NCBI GenBank assembly: GCA_030247515.1
Contig: JAOTSA010000010.1
Coordinates: 1 to 34,182 of the forward strand
Direction of reading: 5' to 3'
DNA from: Sulfurimonas sp.
Lineage (GTDB): Bacteria > Campylobacterota > Campylobacteria > Campylobacterales > Sulfurimonadaceae
DNA length: 34,182 nucleotides
The translations under genes and the position numbers were made by a program. Of this stretch, positions 1-8,244 are shown piece after piece (positions within the stretch are counted from its first letter, which is position 1; the number at the start of each line of letters is the position of its first letter). The notes beneath the pieces were generated by a model. The model made no database searches. It saw only the letters and a list, made by a program, of their open reading frames with translations, and was not told the origin of the DNA.

Positions 1-32
1 TTTGCAAAAAAGTTTGTAACTACTAAATTTCC

Positions 33-113
33 CAAAAAGTTTACTTTTTGTAGCTTTAGGGGATTGCGAAGGACTTTAGTCCTTGCCACTTTATGGGCTT
101 TGCTCATAAAGTG
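33..113. repeat. Three consecutive hairpins upstream of mrp
   Basis: Three perfect inverted repeats lie one after another in the 151 bases before mrp. The first has 8-bp arms at 33-40 and 43-50. The second has 7-bp arms AAGGACT/AGTCCTT at 69-75 and 78-84. The third has 9-bp arms CACTTTATG/CATAAAGTG at 87-95 and 105-113. No T-tract follows the last two, so they do not look like ordinary intrinsic terminators; the first is followed by only a short T-rich run. They may be a dispersed intergenic repeat or mRNA-processing structures of an upstream transcript. I see no second copy in this window, so repeat status is inference. Confidence 0.5.
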
Positions 114-151
114 CGTAACATCAGATAAAAATTTAAACAAGGAAATAGATA

Positions 152-1264
152 GTGACTAAAGAGATTGTAAATGCAGCACTATCAAAAGTTCTTTATCCTG
201 GGTTTACTAAGGATATCGTTACTTTTGGTTTTGTAAACAGTATAGAGATTAACGGAGATGATGTAAGTTTTAATGTTGAGATTACATCAAGCGCACCAGA
301 AGTGGCACAACAAATCACAGATGATGCAACAAAAGAGCTTAAAGCAGTGGGTGCTAACAATGTAAATGTGAACATTAAAGCTCCAAAAATGCCAGAAGCT
401 CCAAAGCCAAAGAGCAAAAACATCGCACCACAGATTAAGAACTTTTTGATGGTAAGCTCTGGAAAAGGTGGCGTTGGCAAATCAACAACATCAGTCAACA
501 TCGCTATTGCACTTGCACAGCAAGGCAAAAAAGTGGGACTTTTGGATGCGGACATCTATGGACCAAACATTCCTAGAATGTTAGGTGTGGCTGATGTAAA
601 ACCAGAAGTTGTTGGCAATAAAGTTCTTCCTATCAAAGCGTATGGTTTAGAGATGATGTCGATGGGCTCACTTATGGAAGAGGGGCAGTCGCTTATCTGG
701 CGTGGTGCTATGATTATGAAAGCAATCGAGCAGTTTTTAAGAGATATCTCGTGGAGCGAGTTGGATGTTTTGGTTATCGATATGCCTCCAGGAACTGGCG
801 ATGCACAACTAACATTAGCTCAAAGTGTACCAGTAACTGCAGGTTTGACGGTTACAACACCTCAAGCAGTTTCTCTTGACGATTCTCGTCGTTCACTTGA
901 TATGTTTAAAAAATTAAATATTCCAATAGCGGGTGTTATTGAAAATATGAGCGGTTTCATCGCACCTGACACAGGTGTAGAGTATGATATCTTTGGAAAA
1001 GGAACTTCAGAGCCTATGGCTAAAGAGTTCGGCACTAAGGTAATTGCAGAGATTCCAATCGAGCAAAGCATCAGAACTGGCGGAGATGAGGGTAAACCTA
1101 TCACTTTCGTAGCACCGACAAGTCAAAGTGCAAAACGCTACATGGCAGCAGCTGAGTCTATCTGGGCTACTATCGAAGCGGTAAACGCACAAGGCGGAGC
1201 AAGCAATGAGGGCGTGCAACCAACCACACCTCCAGGCGTAAGTGCTTGTAGCACAAAACACTAA
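152..1264 (+). CDS. mrp: Mrp/ApbC/NBP35-family Fe-S cluster carrier P-loop ATPase
   Basis: This 370-residue protein is a Mrp-type ATPase that in this family binds and delivers Fe-S clusters to apoproteins in the cytoplasm. Residues 1-75 form a DUF59/MIP18-like domain. A linker rich in Pro and Lys follows, then the deviant Walker A motif SGKGGVGKST at 103-112 and a switch region containing DMPPGTGD. The start is GTG at 152, preceded by a GGAA-type ribosome site at about 141-144; no better in-frame ATG precedes the conserved domain. The E. coli-type CxxC near the ENMS motif is not present here (the segment reads FIAPDTG), and the only other cysteine is near the C terminus (SACSTKH). A terminator follows directly. 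The family call is secure; the cluster ligands are uncertain. Confidence 0.93.
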   Translation: MTKEIVNAALSKVLYPGFTKDIVTFGFVNSIEINGDDVSFNVEITSSAPEVAQQITDDATKELKAVGANNVNVNIKAPKMPEAPKPKSKNIAPQIKNFLMVSSGKGGVGKSTTSVNIAIALAQQGKKVGLLDADIYGPNIPRMLGVADVKPEVVGNKVLPIKAYGLEMMSMGSLMEEGQSLIWRGAMIMKAIEQFLRDISWSELDVLVIDMPPGTGDAQLTLAQSVPVTAGLTVTTPQAVSLDDSRRSLDMFKKLNIPIAGVIENMSGFIAPDTGVEYDIFGKGTSEPMAKEFGTKVIAEIPIEQSIRTGGDEGKPITFVAPTSQSAKRYMAAAESIWATIEAVNAQGGASNEGVQPTTPPGVSACSTKH

Positions 1265-1273
1265 CAATCCACA

Positions 1274-1300
1274 AAGCGACGCATTTCTGCGTTGCTTTTT
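1274..1300 (+). terminator. Intrinsic terminator of mrp
   Basis: The sequence shows a 10-bp stem with one G-T pair (arms 1274-1283 and 1288-1297, loop TTTC), continuing into a run of T to 1300. It begins 9 bases after the mrp stop and overlaps the last codon of the convergent diguanylate cyclase gene. Confidence 0.8.
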
Positions 1301-3146
1301 AAAACTTATCTCCTTGCTGGAACATCTCTGCTTTAAATTCTACTATTTTGTTTCTTCCCGTATTTTTAGCTTCATAAAGTGCAGTGTCTGCATGCTTGAT
1401 ACATTTCCAGATAGTATCGCCATCTGTTGGAAACTTTGCTATACCTATACTAATGGTCTTTCTGAGACTCTCAGACGTTCCAACATCAAAAGAGAGAGCC
1501 GCAAATGATGTGTGTATTTTATTTGCTACTTGCATCACGCCATCATCCGTTGCATTGCTTAAAAGGATAACAAACTCTTCTCCTCCATAGCGGATGGCAA
1601 GGTCTGATTCACGGATAGAACTTTTTAAAATTTTTGACAATGCGACGATAACTTTATCGCCAACATCATGACCGTATGTATCGTTAACCATCTTAAAGAA
1701 GTCAACATCAAGCATTAAAACGGCGTAAGTGTCTTTGTTTCTTGTTGCTTGACTCATGATTTTGTCGATTACTTCTTCTAAAAATCTTCTATTGTAAAGA
1801 CCTGTCATTCCATCACGAAGTGAGGTGTCTCTTAGTTTTTCCATAAGAATTTGGCTCTCAATTACAGGTTTTGCCGCCTCTAAATAGTGTTTGATGCTTG
1901 GAATATTTTTTTTCATAAGCTCCACTTCACTTCTCTCTGGTGATGTCATAGATATCACTAAAGTAATATCATGATTTATAGGAAAGGGGACACAAACATA
2001 GTTTATATCATGTGCCGAGCAGGCTTGGCAGAGATTTGGAAACTCTGTAGAGATGGTAACAGTGTTGGTTCTGTAAGCTCTGCATTGGATGGCATTTTTG
2101 TTTGTTTTTTCAAAACAGATGCTCTTATCTTCTGTAGAGTAAATCAACTTTCTTTCGCTGCTGACATTGTTGACTTCATAAAAAGCGAAATGCCCGACAT
2201 GATATTTGAGTTTTAAAATATCTATAATCCTCGTGTAAACCTCGCTCTTTGAAGCGTCAAGCTCTATGGTTTTTTTGAATTTGTAGATATCTGAGAGTTC
2301 GCTGATAATGGTTTTTGCTTCATGAAGCGGGTCTTTTGAGGAGACACACCCTTGAGGGATAAATGTAGCAAGATTGTACTTGATATCGCCAAAAGTCTCC
2401 TGCATTTTGCGAAAAAGAGAGTTCATCTGTTCGACAACATTTTTCGCATCACCTCCTACTTTAGAGATAAATTCATGTGTAAAATCTCCACTGTAAGCCT
2501 TTTTGATACCGCTTTGAAGATTTGAGAAGAGGTTCATGTATGGTGTTACATAGTAGTTGATAAGTAAAAGTGCAATAATGATAAACAGAAGATTTATACC
2601 AAGTATCTTAGCAATAGTCATAATTCCGCTATTTCTCATATCGCCTATGTCAAACTCCATGCTGATAACACCAAGAACATCACCTTTTTGAACGTCGTGA
2701 CAGTTGGTACAACTTGAAATAGTGTTGTCAGATGTAGCCTTATAGGGGATACTAACTCTTAGTTTTGTACTTTTTGCAGTTTCTGTGATTTTTTCTATGT
2801 TGTTGCCAGTTTTTAACACCTCTTCATCAATGGCATCACGTAAACTCTCTTTTTCAAAACCCTTTCCATACTGTTTTATAACATGTGTGCCTCTTACAAG
2901 CCTTAGGTATTCGACATCATTGCTGTTGGAGATTTGGTTTAAAAAATAGGCTCTTTTATCCATTATGCCATTGACCATATGTGCGGTAATGCCATCTTTG
3001 ACGACATTTGCAGTCATCTGGGCTTTTTCGGTTGCGCTTTTGATGCTGTAATCCCGAAAGTTGAGAGAGACGTTGATGATGGTTGCAGCGGTAAGCCCAA
3101 GAAGCATAGACGTAACGATAAGAAGAAGTCGTGATTTTGTTGTCAT
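1299..3146 (-). CDS. Membrane diguanylate cyclase with periplasmic c-type heme motif and cytoplasmic cysteine cluster
   Basis: This 615-residue protein should make cyclic-di-GMP from two GTP. A membrane segment at about 5-27 and another at about 175-199 flank a periplasmic sensor region containing one heme c motif, CTNCH at 146-150. A HAMP-like linker follows, then a GAF-like middle region with five cysteines (344, 355, 373, 376, 385), and a C-terminal GGDEF domain with active site GGEEF at 521-525. RESD at 512-515 lies five residues before the active site, as expected for the product-inhibition I-site. All catalytic features look intact, so it is probably active and senses redox state or a gas ligand at the heme (inference). 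It lies downstream of glmS after a 99-base gap that holds a hairpin. Confidence 0.88.
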   Translation of the reverse strand: MTTKSRLLLIVTSMLLGLTAATIINVSLNFRDYSIKSATEKAQMTANVVKDGITAHMVNGIMDKRAYFLNQISNSNDVEYLRLVRGTHVIKQYGKGFEKESLRDAIDEEVLKTGNNIEKITETAKSTKLRVSIPYKATSDNTISSCTNCHDVQKGDVLGVISMEFDIGDMRNSGIMTIAKILGINLLFIIIALLLINYYVTPYMNLFSNLQSGIKKAYSGDFTHEFISKVGGDAKNVVEQMNSLFRKMQETFGDIKYNLATFIPQGCVSSKDPLHEAKTIISELSDIYKFKKTIELDASKSEVYTRIIDILKLKYHVGHFAFYEVNNVSSERKLIYSTEDKSICFEKTNKNAIQCRAYRTNTVTISTEFPNLCQACSAHDINYVCVPFPINHDITLVISMTSPERSEVELMKKNIPSIKHYLEAAKPVIESQILMEKLRDTSLRDGMTGLYNRRFLEEVIDKIMSQATRNKDTYAVLMLDVDFFKMVNDTYGHDVGDKVIVALSKILKSSIRESDLAIRYGGEEFVILLSNATDDGVMQVANKIHTSFAALSFDVGTSESLRKTISIGIAKFPTDGDTIWKCIKHADTALYEAKNTGRNKIVEFKAEMFQQGDKF

Positions 3147-3162
3147 GTTAGGTTCTCTTGTC

Positions 3163-3181
3163 GTTGGCTTTTAAAGCCAAC
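3163..3181 (-). promoter_or_regulatory. Hairpin just upstream of the diguanylate cyclase ribosome site
   Basis: Perfect 9-bp arms GTTGGCTTT/AAAGCCAAC at 3163-3171 and 3173-3181 flank a single central base. The element lies 17 bases before the start codon in the glmS to diguanylate cyclase gap. In the minus direction no T-run follows, so it is not a clear terminator; it may be a leader structure or part of a plus-strand signal. Confidence 0.35.
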
Positions 3182-3245
3182 TTTAAATTTTATTTTGAAG
3201 ATAGTATCTAAGAAAATATAAATTTAGTTTGAAATGCCACTAAAA

Positions 3246-5060
3246 TCACTCAACTGTAACGCTTTTTGCTAAGTTTCTAGGCATATCGACATCATTACCT
3301 AATCTTATAGATATCTCTAGTGAAAGAAGCTGAACAACTACCATCATTTCAAAAAATTCTAGCATATAGTGTTCGCATGCAGAAATCTCTACAAAATCAT
3401 CTGCTTTGTCAAAGGGAATCTGGCTGATAGCGCAGATGGTGGAGTCTCTTGCGCTTAGCTCTTCAACGTTGCTTTTTGCTTTTTCATAGAGCAGATGTTT
3501 TGGGAGCAGGGCGATAGTGAAGAGTGTAGGGTCGGCAAGTGCGATAGGACCATGCTTCATCTCTCCAGCAGGATAACCCTCTGCATGAAGGTAGGAAATC
3601 TCTTTGAGTTTAAGCGCACCCTCCAGTGCCAACGGGTAGAAGATATCTCTGCCGATAAAGAAGAAACCATGCCCGTGAAGGTATCTTTTAGAAAGCCTTT
3701 TTATACGTTCATGCATCTCATCGCTTACCTTTACGTGTGACGGCACTTTGCGAAGCGTATCTATATGAGAAGCTGTCTCCTCTTGGCTTAAAGAGCCTCT
3801 GAGCTTTGCAATATATAAAGATAGCATCCAAAAAACGGTAATTTGTGTCGCAAATGCCTTTGTAGAAGCAACCCCTTTTTCTATGCCTGCACGGGTAAGA
3901 ATGGAAGCGTCAGCGAGGCGAACCATGGAGGAGTTGTCAACATTGCAGATTACCAATGTTTTAAGTCCTGCTGCTTTTGCCATTTTAAGAGTTTCAAGAG
4001 TATCGGCAGTTTCCCCGCTTTGTGAGATGACAACAAATAGCGTATCTTTGGTCATAATCGGTTTTCTGTAGCGAAACTCACTTGCAACCTCGATAGAAGT
4101 TTTGACCTTTGCATATCGTTCAAAAAGATAAGATGCACTCATGGCAGCGTGGTAAGATGTGCCGCATGCGCATAGTTTTATCTCGTTTATCCCATCAAAA
4201 AGAGAGCTGTCTAACTCATCAAAAAGAATCTCATCCTTGCCCGCTCTTCCCATAAGTGTGTCGGAGATAACTCTGCTTTGCTCGTAAATCTCTTTTTCCA
4301 TAAAAAAGCGGTAACCCTCTTTTTGTGCAAGTAGTTTGTTTTGGGAGAGAGCAACAAACTTTGTCTCTTTCTCTGCTCCGTTTTTATCAAAAAGTGCAAT
4401 CTTTGTAGGAGTTACATACCCGTAATCGCCGTCTTCCAGATAAGTTACATCACTGCACTGTCCGATAAGCGGTGTGTCCGATGAAGCAAAATATTTTTCA
4501 TTTACGTCGTTGATGCCTATGAGCAGCGGTGAACCCTGTTTTGCAAAAAAGAGTGTTTCGCTCTCCCCTTTGGTAGCAAGTAAAATAGCATATGCACCAT
4601 GAATATCTTTGATGGTTTTTGTAAAAGCTTCAAAAGAGTTGTTACTCTCTTTTTGGTTTTTTTCAAATTGGTGGACGATAACCTCGGTATCCGTCTGGCT
4701 TAAAAAGGTTACACCGTCCGTCTGAAGTTCTCTTTTAAGCTCTGCATAGTTTTCTATAATTCCATTGTGAACAACACAAGAGTTTTCTCCAAAATGCGGG
4801 TGTGCGTTAAGTTCTGTCGGTTTGCCATGCGTTGCCCAACGTGTATGTCCGATGCCAAGAGCAAAACCCTCTGTTTTAAAATCTTTTGTTTTCATTTCAA
4901 GGTTTATGAGCTTGCCTACTGCTTTATAGCTTGAAAAGATACCGTTTTGTAAAACTGCTATCCCTGCTGAGTCATAACCGCGATACTCAAGTTCTTTAAG
5001 TCCCGAGAGTAAAATCTCTTTTGTATTTTTTGTACCTATGTATCCGACAATTCCACACAT
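3246..5060 (-). CDS. glmS: Glutamine-fructose-6-phosphate aminotransferase (isomerizing)
   Basis: GlmS makes glucosamine-6-phosphate from fructose-6-phosphate and glutamine, the first step toward UDP-GlcNAc for peptidoglycan, lipid A and glycans. The 604-residue length is full. The N-terminal glutaminase domain begins MCGIVGYIG, with Cys2 as nucleophile. Two sugar isomerase (SIS) domains follow; CGTSYHA and SQSGETADT mark the sugar-phosphate site, and the C terminus reads NLAKSVTVE as is typical. The start has an AAGGAA ribosome site 9 bases upstream. It follows glnD with 18 bases between, so the two are probably co-transcribed, linking nitrogen signalling and a glutamine-consuming enzyme. 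Nothing is missing. Confidence 0.97.
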   Translation of the reverse strand: MCGIVGYIGTKNTKEILLSGLKELEYRGYDSAGIAVLQNGIFSSYKAVGKLINLEMKTKDFKTEGFALGIGHTRWATHGKPTELNAHPHFGENSCVVHNGIIENYAELKRELQTDGVTFLSQTDTEVIVHQFEKNQKESNNSFEAFTKTIKDIHGAYAILLATKGESETLFFAKQGSPLLIGINDVNEKYFASSDTPLIGQCSDVTYLEDGDYGYVTPTKIALFDKNGAEKETKFVALSQNKLLAQKEGYRFFMEKEIYEQSRVISDTLMGRAGKDEILFDELDSSLFDGINEIKLCACGTSYHAAMSASYLFERYAKVKTSIEVASEFRYRKPIMTKDTLFVVISQSGETADTLETLKMAKAAGLKTLVICNVDNSSMVRLADASILTRAGIEKGVASTKAFATQITVFWMLSLYIAKLRGSLSQEETASHIDTLRKVPSHVKVSDEMHERIKRLSKRYLHGHGFFFIGRDIFYPLALEGALKLKEISYLHAEGYPAGEMKHGPIALADPTLFTIALLPKHLLYEKAKSNVEELSARDSTICAISQIPFDKADDFVEISACEHYMLEFFEMMVVVQLLSLEISIRLGNDVDMPRNLAKSVTVE

Positions 5061-5078
5061 ATCGTTATTTCCTTAATT

Positions 5079-7592
5079 TTATACTGATTTTTTTGTAAGC
5101 AGTTCATAAATTTTCGCAACATTATTGCATAGTTCGTTTTGTTTTTCTATTAAGAAGCTGTCTCTTACTCTGTGTTTGGTGCTGTGGATTTTTGCCGTGA
5201 CGATGTTTATGCCCAGCTCCTCAAAACACTCCATGATGTACGCCAAAAGACCCTTTTGATTTTGGGTGTTTACCGTGACTTCCGCAAGTGTAAGTGAGTG
5301 TTCACAATCCACGCTAATCTCCTCTTTATGGATAGTAACATCTTTGAGTTTGACATGGCGGTTCATGTCAAATGCGTTGTGGATGATGGTTTGGATATGC
5401 TCTGCTTCCTCTGCTTCTACATGTTCTATAAACTCGATTTTGAAGTATTTTACCCCATCAAATAGCGTGAAAATCTCCATTGAAGCGACATCAAGGTGAC
5501 TTAGCATCGCAAGAAGATAGCCGATGTTTAGCGGAATCTTTCTGTAAATCTCAATGCTAAGTGATGCGTCGGTGTTGATGGAGAAGTTGTAGTTTTGTGT
5601 CTCTTTTGCGATTTTTTCTTTTCTGATGTTGTCAAGCGGCGTGTGCTTGAAAAAGAAGAGGTTTGACTCTACCCGCAAAAGTTTGCTTTGCAACAGTTTT
5701 GGAAGTTCGGTAAATTCAGAGAGTTTCTGCAACTTTTTCTCTATGTTGATTCGTTTGGTAGCCTCGTTGATTCTTCCAAAATCCTCGGCGGCTTCAAGCG
5801 CACTGACGTAGAGTTCATGAAGAAGATTTGAGTTAAAAGAGTTAAAAACTCCATCGCCGACGCCGTTGATATCGGCATAAGTGAGGATGTAGAGGAGTTT
5901 TAGGTTGGTTACATCTTCTATGGTGGACATAAACTTGTAGAGCGTTTTTTCGTTGTGGATGTTCTCTTTAAAGGCGATATTACTCATGCTAACATGCTGT
6001 TTGATAAGCGTGACACATCTTTGAATCTGCTCTTCCGTGAACTTCATCTTTTTGACAAAAGGGACTATGAGTTTTGCTCCGACTTCGCTGTGGTCCTGAA
6101 CCCTTCCTTTTCCCGTGTCATGAAAGAACGTGACTATTTTGAGCAGAAGTTTTTCATCCATATCAAGCGCATTATAAAGTTTTTTGATAAAAGGTTCTTT
6201 TATGTTTTCTAACGCCTCGATGCACTTGATGGAGTGGATGTCAACAGGGAAGTGGTGGTAGCCGTCAAACTGCGGGAGGTGAAGCACTTTTTTAAATGCA
6301 CCAAAGAGCTGATGTAGTACGCCTGCGTCATAAAAGAGCTTTAAAGAGCTGTACATATTTTGCTTTTTAAAGAGTTCTTTTAGAAGAGTATATGTTCTTG
6401 CCTGAAGCGGATGAGAGATTTTTGTGTAGGTAAATTGGCGCAAAAATCCTGCATCAAAGTGGTGCGGTCTATCTTCAAGCGAAACTAAAACCTCCAGAAG
6501 ATTGTTAAGCGGTTGAATCTCAAGGTTGTAGGAGGCGTAAACTCTGCCATCGAGTGTATAAACACCTCTGCTTAAGCGATTTTTTTTGAACTTTGCCACA
6601 TGTGACATGTCAACGATATAGGGACGTACCATCTTTTTGACAAAGATTTGCGTAAAGTTGCTGATGCGCCACTGTGCTTCAAGAACTTTTGTTACCATCT
6701 TTTGCGGATTTTTAAATCCAAGCATCTGGCTAACATCGGGGATGAGTTCCAAAAGAAGTCTATCTTCTTGCTTTTTTGTGATGATGTGAAGTGCGCTGCG
6801 TACACGAAAAAGAAGCTCTAGGGCTACTCTATACTCTCTGTACTCCTCTTCTGAGAAAAGTTTTCCAGTCAAATCTTTAAGCGAGTTTACCCCGTAAATG
6901 GTTTGCGCTACCCAAAAAAGAAGGTTAGAATCACGAAGCCCGCCCGCACTCTCTTTGATGTTTGGCTGCATCACATTTGGATACTTTTTGCGTCGCACTT
7001 GCGCCTCTTCTATCTTGGCAAGGATAAACTCTTTTTGGCTAAATAGGCGAATTTTGCCTAGCTCTTTTGTTGTGCTGTGCCATGTGAGGGTAGAACCTGT
7101 GACAAACCTCGCCTCCATAAGTGCCGTGCGAATAGTGATGTCGTTTTGACTTGCCGCAAAAAGCTCTTTTGTCTCATGAACTCTGTGTCCAAGCTTTAAC
7201 CCTGCATCAAGGGCAAGATAGAAGAACTTTTCGATGATAAGTTTGGTGTGAAAGCCTTGCACATCCTCATATGCTATAAGCAAATCGATGTCGCTATGCA
7301 CACACAACTGCTCCCGCCCATAACTCCCAAGCGCAACGATGGCAACAGGAACAGAGCTGCGCATAGGCATATAATTTCCAAAAAGGCGTCTTAAGACAGT
7401 TTTATACATCAAAGAGATGATAGAATCAAGCCCTTTGGTGTGACGGACTAAAAAATCCTTCCCCTGACTCTTAAAAAAAAGCTCCCCCAAAGACTCTTTA
7501 TACTCCTTGATATAAGCCTTAAAAAGTTTAGAGAGCTCAAAATCACTGCCGTTTTTTTCAATAATATCTTCTATCTGCAGAGTTAAATCCAA
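5079..7592 (-). CDS. glnD: PII uridylyltransferase / uridylyl-removing enzyme
   Basis: GlnD adds UMP to the PII protein when glutamine is scarce and removes it when glutamine is plentiful. The 837-residue protein has the nucleotidyltransferase motif GSYGRE with metal ligands DID at 101-103. An HD hydrolase domain follows with HD at 491-492 (FFHDTGKG), and the C terminus is ACT-like, containing an NQKGLLAYIMECFEELGI segment typical of amino-acid sensing. The start is TTG at 7592, supported by AGGAAG six bases upstream; no ATG lies nearby. A TATAAT-like box at 7617-7622 on this strand implies a short leader. It heads the glnD-glmS unit. Confidence 0.93.
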   Translation of the reverse strand: MDLTLQIEDIIEKNGSDFELSKLFKAYIKEYKESLGELFFKSQGKDFLVRHTKGLDSIISLMYKTVLRRLFGNYMPMRSSVPVAIVALGSYGREQLCVHSDIDLLIAYEDVQGFHTKLIIEKFFYLALDAGLKLGHRVHETKELFAASQNDITIRTALMEARFVTGSTLTWHSTTKELGKIRLFSQKEFILAKIEEAQVRRKKYPNVMQPNIKESAGGLRDSNLLFWVAQTIYGVNSLKDLTGKLFSEEEYREYRVALELLFRVRSALHIITKKQEDRLLLELIPDVSQMLGFKNPQKMVTKVLEAQWRISNFTQIFVKKMVRPYIVDMSHVAKFKKNRLSRGVYTLDGRVYASYNLEIQPLNNLLEVLVSLEDRPHHFDAGFLRQFTYTKISHPLQARTYTLLKELFKKQNMYSSLKLFYDAGVLHQLFGAFKKVLHLPQFDGYHHFPVDIHSIKCIEALENIKEPFIKKLYNALDMDEKLLLKIVTFFHDTGKGRVQDHSEVGAKLIVPFVKKMKFTEEQIQRCVTLIKQHVSMSNIAFKENIHNEKTLYKFMSTIEDVTNLKLLYILTYADINGVGDGVFNSFNSNLLHELYVSALEAAEDFGRINEATKRINIEKKLQKLSEFTELPKLLQSKLLRVESNLFFFKHTPLDNIRKEKIAKETQNYNFSINTDASLSIEIYRKIPLNIGYLLAMLSHLDVASMEIFTLFDGVKYFKIEFIEHVEAEEAEHIQTIIHNAFDMNRHVKLKDVTIHKEEISVDCEHSLTLAEVTVNTQNQKGLLAYIMECFEELGINIVTAKIHSTKHRVRDSFLIEKQNELCNNVAKIYELLTKKSV

Positions 7593-7616
7593 AACACACT
7601 TCCTAATTTTTTTACT

Positions 7617-7622
7617 ATTATA
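7617..7622 (-). promoter_or_regulatory. Candidate -10 box for glnD
   Basis: TATAAT on the minus strand lies 25 bases before the glnD TTG start, within an A+T-rich stretch. No -35 hexamer is obvious, which is usual for sigma-70 promoters in Campylobacterota. Confidence 0.45.
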
Positions 7623-7633
7623 TGCTAATTCGA

Positions 7634-7639
7634 TATAAT
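7634..7639 (+). promoter_or_regulatory. Candidate -10 box for the ABM-domain gene
   Basis: TATAAT on the plus strand lies 38 bases before the ATG at 7677 and back to back with the glnD -10 box, so this 84-base gap looks like a divergent promoter region. The ribosome site GGAGAGG follows at about 7664-7670. Confidence 0.5.
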
Positions 7640-7676
7640 CCTTAGATTAAAAATTAACCACTTTGGAGAGGCAAAG

Positions 7677-7964
7677 ATGATAGTAACAAAGAAAGTAACG
7701 TTTATAGCAAAAAAAGATGGTGTCGATAAAATGAAAGAGCTTCTAAGTGCGATGGTAGCACCCTCAAAAGCTGAAGATGGATGTCTGTTTTACGAGATTT
7801 TCCAGTGCAAAGAGAGACCTGAAAAGTTTTTTGCGGTTGAGACATGGAGAGATGAAACGGCACTTGACGGACATAAGGCATCTGAGCATTATAAAATATA
7901 TAAGTCGAGTTATGAGCAGTACTGTGAAGACAAATACAGCGATGAACTGGAAGTTTTGGGGTAA
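7677..7964 (+). CDS. Small ABM-family (antibiotic biosynthesis monooxygenase, YgiN-like) protein
   Basis: This 95-residue protein matches the dimeric ferredoxin-like ABM fold: an N-terminal strand (VTKKVTFIAKKDG), a helix (MKELLSAMVAPSKAEDGCL), then FYEIFQ and a strand with FFAVETWRDE, followed by a helix rich in His and Lys (LDGHKASEHYKIY). E. coli YgiN, a quinol monooxygenase, is a known member, but substrates vary and cannot be told from sequence. A strong ribosome site (GGAGAGG) supports the ATG. It is divergent from glnD and followed by the REP-like element and gene remnants, so it is probably monocistronic. Confidence 0.8.
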   Translation: MIVTKKVTFIAKKDGVDKMKELLSAMVAPSKAEDGCLFYEIFQCKERPEKFFAVETWRDETALDGHKASEHYKIYKSSYEQYCEDKYSDELEVLG

Positions 7965-7981
7965 ACTAAATTGTGATTTTC

Positions 7982-8076
7982 TTTTCCTCGTTTTCACGGT
8001 CTCCGTGGGAATGCATATAAAGTTAAAGCGACAAAAATGTACACACTCCCATGCAGGAGCATGGGAGCGAGAAAAA
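7982..8076. repeat. REP-like inverted pair (two hairpin units facing each other)
   Basis: Two related hairpin units lie in opposite orientation. Unit A, on the minus strand (7982-8017), reads TGCATTCCCA, a short stem, then AACGAGGAAAA. Unit B, on the plus strand (8043-8076), has 9-bp arms CTCCCATGC/GCATGGGAG at 8046-8054 and 8059-8067 and ends GCGAGAAAAA. The outer ends therefore form an imperfect terminal inverted repeat over about 95 bases, like a paired REP (BIME) or a tiny non-autonomous element. A third unit of the same family lies at 32851-32886. No transposase is present in the window. Confidence 0.7.
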
Positions 8077-8215
8077 TACACAACAAAAATGCCCTAGATG
8101 CAATGAGGGTGTGTTAGTGCTAAGAGAAGCTAAATCAAAACAAGCCAAAGAGAAATATGAAAAAAATAGTTTTTGGGGATGTAGCAGGTACCCTGCGTGT
8201 AGATATACGCAATGA
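8051..8215 (+). pseudogene. Zinc-ribbon (topoisomerase C4-type) gene remnant
   Basis: A reading frame open from 8027 to the stop at 8213-8215 encodes a C4 zinc ribbon: CPRC from 8090, then about 28 residues on GCSRYPACRYTQ and stop. This is the C-terminal finger seen in topoisomerase I and in several nucleases and helicases. The only ATG (8051) lies inside the REP-like unit B and has no ribosome site, and the first dozen residues come from the repeat. The simplest reading is the 3' end of a larger gene whose front was lost at the repeat. A free-standing 54-residue zinc-ribbon protein is possible but less likely. Confidence 0.6.
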
Positions 8216-8244
8216 TTTTTTTAATCAATTCAAGGAGATACTAA

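Noticed and set aside
7764-8097. Two ~105-codon frames, one on each strand, across the ABM gene end and the REP-like pair
   Set aside because: They overlap the conserved ABM protein and then translate through the repeat; neither has a ribosome site or protein-like conservation.
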